A DNA stretch of 64,000 nucleotides from Hyposmocoma kahamanoa (lineage: Eukaryota > Arthropoda > Insecta > Lepidoptera > Cosmopterigidae). A program made the translations under genes and the position numbers. Position 1 is the first letter of the stretch. The number at the start of each line of letters is the position of its first letter. The notes beneath the pieces were generated by a model. That model did not search any database. It worked only from the letters and a program-made list of their open reading frames with translations, and had not been told where the DNA came from. Below, piece by piece: positions 58,785 through 64,000 of this stretch. The stretch lies in assembly GCF_003589595.1 (NCBI RefSeq), contig NW_020653900.1, forward strand, positions 4,041,223 to 4,105,222, written 5' to 3'.

Positions 58785-59230
58785 AAATTAAGTATATATA
58801 TATTCGTAAATATATACGCGGCTACAGAGCTTAGTTATTAATACCTCCCAAAAACTCTGCTAAAATATGACTAAGTGCAGACCAACGAACAAATGGGTCT
58901 GTCGGCTTCAATCTTAATGGGTGCCGACATCAATTAAAGTTCCCAGAGACGACTGCGAGCTATTATAAGTAGATCTTGCCTTATCTCTCGGGTGGTTAAA
59001 AATGCGCAGCGTTACAAACGGTACTAGACAAACTTTATTTGAATTTAACCTGTGTAATAAATTTGCGGTTACATTCAGCTGCCAAAAGTTGACAAAGATA
59101 TATACGATCTCAAGTACGTCACAACTTATTTTTTAAATCTCTCGGCAAACTTCATGTTTCGCCAGTCGTCGGATTTCTATCTGTCGCCGTTTGCAATTTT
59201 ATTGAGTGCAGACGGACCTTAGACTATTTT
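58785..59230. other. No recognised content
   Basis: Spacer between family B and family E. Confidence 0.5.
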
Positions 59231-59231
59231 T

Positions 59232-59432
59232 ACCCTACTGTGGGAGGGTTGATTTTCAAGGGTATGTATGTATTGTACGTATGTCCATTTCTTTTTCACG
59301 TTGTTCAGCCTAAACGGCTTGATGGTATTTGACATATAAGATGTCGTTAGATCTGGTCTTGATTGTGGGAGTGTCATAGGCTATAAAAAATAATCAAAAT
59401 AGTGAGGGGGGGAATATTTTTTTTATCTTTCC
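59232..59432 (+). repeat. Family E repeat
   Basis: ACCCTACTGTGGGAGGGTTGATT to AATCAAAATAGTGAGGGGG; shared with 62544-62808. Confidence 0.7.
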
Positions 59433-59629
59433 AGCTAAATATTATTGCAGTTGAATTTTTGTTTTTTAAATAATTTTCAGACTAGTTTTCCATCCTCTAA
59501 GAGACGGACACACCAGTGGAGCGTCTGACGTACTACCAGTAATATGCAATTTTTTTTTAACAAAATTTTTAGTTATAGGTAGCGCTTCTACTTATCGTCT
59601 TATTAAAATAGTAGAGGTTGTGCACGATC

Positions 59630-59818
59630 ACATTTTTTTTATGATACTAAGTGACGGGACGAACAAATCGTGGGCCTGCTGGTAAGCGACACACCTGTCC
59701 GTAACAGTTGTAGTGCCAATTAGAGATTTAAATCACAGAGATTAAAAACATTCTTACCCTTCAAAAACTGAAGCAGTAATGCTCACATTACGGCGTGGCG
59801 GCAGAAATAAGTAAGGTA
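59630..59818 (+). repeat. Family A repeat, left part of a LINE-interrupted copy
   Basis: Forward copy from ATACTAAGTGACGGGACG to GTAAGG; its end continues at 60974. Confidence 0.75.
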
Positions 59819-60029
59819 ATAATAATAATAATAATTCTTTATTGGATATTACAAATTACAATACGTATAGAACACAGAACAGTGATAGAAGGCACAAAGT
59901 ACAAACAAAAATCACAAAGCTCAAGGCTTATGTCGCGGGACGCAAAATAATAGGTAGATTTTCATTATTACATGAGCCAGTTAGTGTTTGCACTTTACAC
60001 ATTAGTTAAAGAATGAAATAAAATTTGAA

Positions 60030-60235
60030 ACGTTATTAAGTCATAAAACATTATTAAATTATTTTTAAAATATGAAATTATTATAAACATTATTAAGTTA
60101 CTCTAACATTATTAAATTAAGTAAACATTATTCAATTATGTACAAATTATAAAAACATTATTAAAATATTTGAAAATTATTAAATTATAGAAATATAAAT
60201 AAATTATTTAATTATTAAAATACTATTGAATTGTT
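60030..60235. repeat. Degenerate tandem repeat, unit about AAACATTATTAAATTA
   Basis: At least seven imperfect units of 20-32 bp around ACATTATTAA(A/G)TTA in 200 bp of almost pure AT. It lies in the 3' UTR of the LINE on the minus strand. Confidence 0.6.
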
Positions 60236-60701
60236 AAAAACCTTACTTTTACCTTTACTATGTGTGTGTGTGCGTGTGAGCGTGTGTGTGTGATTGTTGA
60301 ATTTTCAAATATTTTGCACCACGTCCTCAGTTTCTCGATAGTTGAGGTCAACCATTTTTCCATTATACCTCTGTATTGTCGCGTTGTAAGATTCTTAAAC
60401 TGGGGTAGTTTACAGCAAATGGTGTTATAAATTCGTGGATATAGATAAAAAGGAAATTTTTTGGCAACTGGTTTTAACTTCAGGGAGTGGAAGCATATAG
60501 ATGCGTCGTCTAAGGAGAAACTCATATTCGCGTGAATTTATTGCCCTTTTATATGCTGCTGTGGATGCTTTGAGAATCTATATCTGAGGCACCCTAAGGA
60601 CTTTACATTCTTTGTATAGAGCGTCAGACGAAAACCTGAAAGGCTTTCGCAGCATCACTTTTAAAACCGCCCGTTGAACTCTCTCAAGTTCGATCATCTT
60701 A

Positions 60702-60876
60702 GGGTCGTATTCCAGAACTCTACTCAATGCTCAAGTCAGGACTTGAGCAGACTCGAGTATGATTTCAAGCACTGGAAATACGACCCTAATGGCAAGGCCT
60801 TGAGTATGATTTTCAGTGCTTTAAATCATACTCAAGTCCTGACTTAAGCATTGAGTAGAGTTCTGAAATACGACCC
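60702..60876. mobile_element. PIF/Harbinger-like MITE, 175 bp, TTA target duplication
   Basis: Inverted ends start GGGTCGTATT and match over 46 bp with two mismatches (60702-60747 against 60831-60876). TTA flanks both sides (60699-60701 and 60877-60879). A 3-bp TWA duplication with GGG-starting ends is the PIF/Harbinger signature. It interrupts the RT tail between the C-A-W and L-E-R-V-Q blocks of the host LINE. Confidence 0.8.
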
Positions 60877-61039
60877 TTAGATTCTCCCAAGCCAGAATGC
60901 AGTAGTGCAACAGTGATTGTGTCAGAGCCATATAAACCATTTTAAGAAGATCTATGGGCGCAGATTGCCTGAGAGGTGGTACTTCCCTACTAGTACTTAC
61001 ACTTACTTACACTTTTTTTTTTATTACTAATTTCTACTC

Positions 61040-61158
61040 TTTCTCCTTCCATTCGAAACCACCAGGCAAGCGTCTCAGAATGTTAGCCCCCACAGGGAAT
61101 CGAATCATAGACCTGTCAATTAAGAAGCAATCGAGTATTGGGCTACCACCGCAGTAAA
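61040..61158 (-). mobile_element. tRNA-like SINE fragment
   Basis: Minus strand CTGCGGTGGTAGCCCAATACTC..TGATTCGATTCCCTGTGGGGGC. Weak. Confidence 0.45.
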
Positions 61159-61159
61159 T

Positions 61160-61655
61160 AATGTACGTTAATGTAAACTTATCGGTTACGTAAATTCTTG
61201 TTGAACCTATATTTTTTAAGTGCACCCTTTGTCATCGTCGTTGTTTATTTAACAATATTGAAACGGGAAAGTTTCCGTGCCAAAGCATTAAGGCGAAGGC
61301 TAAATGTTAAGAAAAATACACGGCTGAATTACGCGAGCACCGATGCGCTCGGTCAAGACAGGTTAAAATGCATTGCATAGCATTATAATTGGTTATTGGA
61401 TTTCTGCGTTCGGCCTGTTACTCTGTAGTAAGTAACGCGTGCATTATTTATTTAGCCGCATTATTCCGATTGCATATTTTTGTCCGTAGCCTTGCGTGGT
61501 GGTAGATACCAGAGGTGAACTTACATCTAAATCTATCAACACAATTGCACCATACATCATTTACAATTTATATTCAAATTTTATTTTGTTTATTACAAAG
61601 ATTTAAAAAAGTTTATAGCCTAATTTGTGACTTCGAGACTTTGAGAAAGAAAGAT
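61160..61655. other. No recognised content
   Basis: Short frames only. Confidence 0.5.
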
Positions 61656-61659
61656 ATTA

Positions 61660-61780
61660 AAAGCAGCAGTCTCAGGGTGACAGGCGTAGTGGCAGTGCTC
61701 CTCAAATCTTTGCTATTTATGCTCTGAGTGGCACTGCTACTGATATGGACAGGCGTATTGCTTACCACTAATAACCACAT
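61660..61780 (-). repeat. Family A repeat fragment
   Basis: GTCTCAGGGTGACAGGCGTAGTGGCAG to GGACAGGCGTATTGCTTACCA. Confidence 0.75.
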
Positions 61781-62543
61781 AAAAAGCCAGTTTGATCGAA
61801 AATGAGTTTATTGATGTGGTTGGGTTAAATTTTCGAGTGCTTTTAATTTGTTTCATCAAAGAAAAAGTGAATTTTTACTTTTAAGAGTATGGTAAGTTTT
61901 AGTTGTATAAGACATACAACCTCAAACGGCTTTGGTTGACTCCACACAACAGTGAAAATGTTGAATGACTCACTTTAAAAAAAGGATCATTTCAATTTAA
62001 TGAAATTTTACAAATACTTTTTTTTATATCAACTCAACTAAACAGAAATCGTATATTATACGATATACGTTATTCAAATGGCTTCAATTTCGTTTGTAAT
62101 CAAATAAATTCTGAAATAAAGCCAGTGCCGCTCGACCCAAGGCAAAATGAACCGTATTATTACGGGAATAAATTGGATTCGAGCTGAGGTAGTATCGACT
62201 CTTGAACATAGTTATAAAATTAAAAAGAATATGAACGAAAACGCTTACAAATATTCAGTTTTCATTTCTTTGAAGTTTGGCTTTTAAGCCTTTTTTCCCC
62301 AGAAGTTTAATATATATTGACATTCGCATCGTTTCACATCTATACAATTTATTTCATCATTCACTGTACTTTTCTTTCTAAGACTGAGTTAAATGAAGGG
62401 TTGCCATTTTTCGTAGTTTCAAATAGTCATGTAGTTGTTATTTTATCGATAGATTGTAAATAGTCATAAATTTTTGGAGAACTGCTGTGAATATTACGAC
62501 GTTTTAATAACTAATAATTACATCGTCGCCTTTTTTCTTTTTA

Positions 62544-62579
62544 CCCGACTGCGAGAAGGTTCTATCTTTCAAGTGTATG

Positions 62580-62621
<42 letters not shown>

Positions 62622-62808
62622 CATTTATTGGACATCTATTAAGTTACAAGATTAAGTTGTATGTATGTATGTTTGTCCATTTCTATGTTTCCCTGTACAG
62701 TCTGAACGGCTTGACGGATTTTGACATGAGGTGTCGATAAATTCGTCTTGATTATGGGAGTGTCATAGGTTATAAAAAGTAATCAAAATAGTGAGGGGGT
62801 TAGCTAAT
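62544..62808 (+). repeat. Family E repeat with LINE-tail insertion
   Basis: Same blocks as 59232, interrupted at 62583-62658 by (AAT)n and TCATTTATTGGACATC, flanked by GTATGTAT. Confidence 0.7.
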
Positions 62809-62809
62809 T

Positions 62810-63340
62810 TTTATATTGACAATTGGCGTACTGGTATCGATATCAAATCATAAAGTACAGAGACGCTATCTTGTTCTACCAACATGTCTAATTTTGTTAC
62901 ACAGTTCATTACGTTTTATGAATCTTAATTTATATCAAATGTAACAAATTCGACCGTTTAATTATTATTTCGTAAGCGTGCCAATTTTAATCGATAGTCG
63001 ATAGAATATTTACAACTTGCAATCACTAACAGCTTGTAAGCTGGCAATCCTTTGCGCATTAAATTATCCCTTCACTCCGTCTTGGAAAAAATGGTATAAT
63101 CCAATTACAGTCTGGTAAGTAGGTACGTCTCTCTCCACATCTAGGAATGAAATTCAACCCTGCGCTGCTAAAGATAAGACGATTTATAGAGTAGAACCCG
63201 TCATGATGTCGTCTTTGTATGTAGATATTACTGAACCGCGCCGTTAGTGTAGTAAGTCCAAATTATCTGCAAAATTACAATTTTTCAGAACAGTCTTGAC
63301 ATTTTTTATAATATTTCAATAAATTTCAATGTAAATTGCG
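62810..63340. other. No recognised content
   Basis: AT-rich spacer between family E and family A. Confidence 0.5.
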
Positions 63341-63344
63341 TGTA

Positions 63345-63615
63345 TTTTTATGTACCAAATGACGGGACGAACAATTCGTTCGCCTGGTGGTAAGCGATAC
63401 GCCTGTCTATAATAGTTGCAGTGCCACTCAGAGCTTTAAATCGCAAAGATTTCTGGGGCACTTCTACTACGCCTTTCACCCAGATACGTTGAAAACTCCC
63501 ATGTGCCTGTAATTTCACCAACACCCCTACTCTTCAAAACCGGAACTCAGTAATGTTCACTACTGCTTGGCGGCAGAAATAAGTAAGGTGGCGGGATTTC
63601 CCTTTAGCTCTACTG
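63345..63615 (+). repeat. Family A repeat
   Basis: Full-length forward copy; ends TTAGCTCTACTGCTACTAAT. Confidence 0.85.
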
Positions 63616-63794
63616 CTACTAATGATATTGAGTTGTTATATCAGCCGACATATTAGCAGATATACTAAGGCACTGCCTGTTTGTAATCATGAACATTATA
63701 TGCGTCTTCTGGGTTTAATTTTTACAAAATGAAGAGGACGTATTGAAGTATGTGGTAATGACTGCAATATTTGTATGTTTCTTTTATACTTTAT

Positions 63795-64000
63795 AACCGA
63801 CTTCAAAAAAGGAGGAGGCTCTTAATTCGACTGTATTTTTTTGTGTGTGACGCGATTACTCCGGCCATTTATTTGTGAACCGATTTTGATGATTCTTTTT
63901 TTGTTGAAAAGAGGGCACCTCCGTATTAGTCATATTTAAATTTGACGAGAATATTCCACTTTTAAGGGTGGCAAACTAAGAGATGAATCCAGTTTCGCAT
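63795..64000 (+). repeat. Family B repeat, cut by window end
   Basis: Starts ATAACCGACTTCAAAAAAGGAGGAGG. Confidence 0.85.

Larger units (their letters stand above)
59818..60973 (-). mobile_element. Truncated LINE inserted in a family A repeat
   Basis: Minus strand from about 60973 reads RT tail motifs LLKMVYMALTQSLLHYC, LERVQRAVLKVMLRKPFRF and FYLYPRIYNTICCKLPQF, then an AT-rich tail and AATAAAGAATTATTATT at 59860-59818. Family A sequence stops at GTAAGG (59816) and resumes at AGGTGGTACTTCCCT (60974), so the LINE split it; AGGT is the apparent short target duplication. It carries a nested MITE at 60702-60876. Confidence 0.7.

Overview
The window looks like intergenic and intronic nuclear DNA from a lepidopteran insect (moth or butterfly). 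It is AT-rich, genes are sparse, spliced exons have canonical GT/AG borders, and it is crowded with repeats of lepidopteran type: tRNA-headed SINEs, jockey/CR1-like LINE fragments, many short non-autonomous elements, and tails of (ATT)n. The species cannot be named from the sequence. There are two assembly gaps: 548 N at 25743-26290 and 10 N inside a (TA)n run at 48548-48557.

The one clear conserved gene is a two-pore-domain potassium channel (K2P/TWiK type) on the minus strand. Four coding exons (11416-10256, 10078-8869, 8699-8497, 7201-6536) join in frame into about 1,079 residues: a disordered N-terminal part of roughly 690 residues, then M1, P1 (TIGYG), M2, a proline-rich loop, M3, P2 (TIGLG) and M4. 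Upstream on the same strand, exons at 19478-19381 and 17896-17734 encode a second K2P cap and P1 ending at exactly the same codon position and phase. I found no second downstream half between them and the first set, so the likely layout is one gene with two alternative first halves, each with its own promoter, sharing M2 to M4. The M1 exon of the distal form was not found.

A second transcribed-looking region lies at 37890-40889. Two small spliced genes face each other (plus strand 38.3-39.2 kb, minus strand 40.6-39.2 kb) with poly(A) signals about 25 bp apart. The 3,000-bp unit is bounded by an inverted 17-bp sequence and has related TCGCGCTA motifs near both ends. Their products are not recognised and the reading frames do not carry cleanly across the introns.

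The rest is mobile DNA: a LINE with endonuclease and reverse transcriptase at 25.7-28.97 kb (minus), an internally deleted LINE at 34.8-37.4 kb (minus), RT tails at 34.0, 45.6-47.1, 56.3-57.6 and 60.2-61.0 kb, a miniature LTR element at 4.84-5.51 kb, SINEs, and several non-autonomous DNA transposons whose target duplications can be read directly: 8 bp in three copies of one family, TTAA, TA and TTA. Several are nested two or three deep, so relative insertion order can be read. The long stretches between them hold nothing I can identify.
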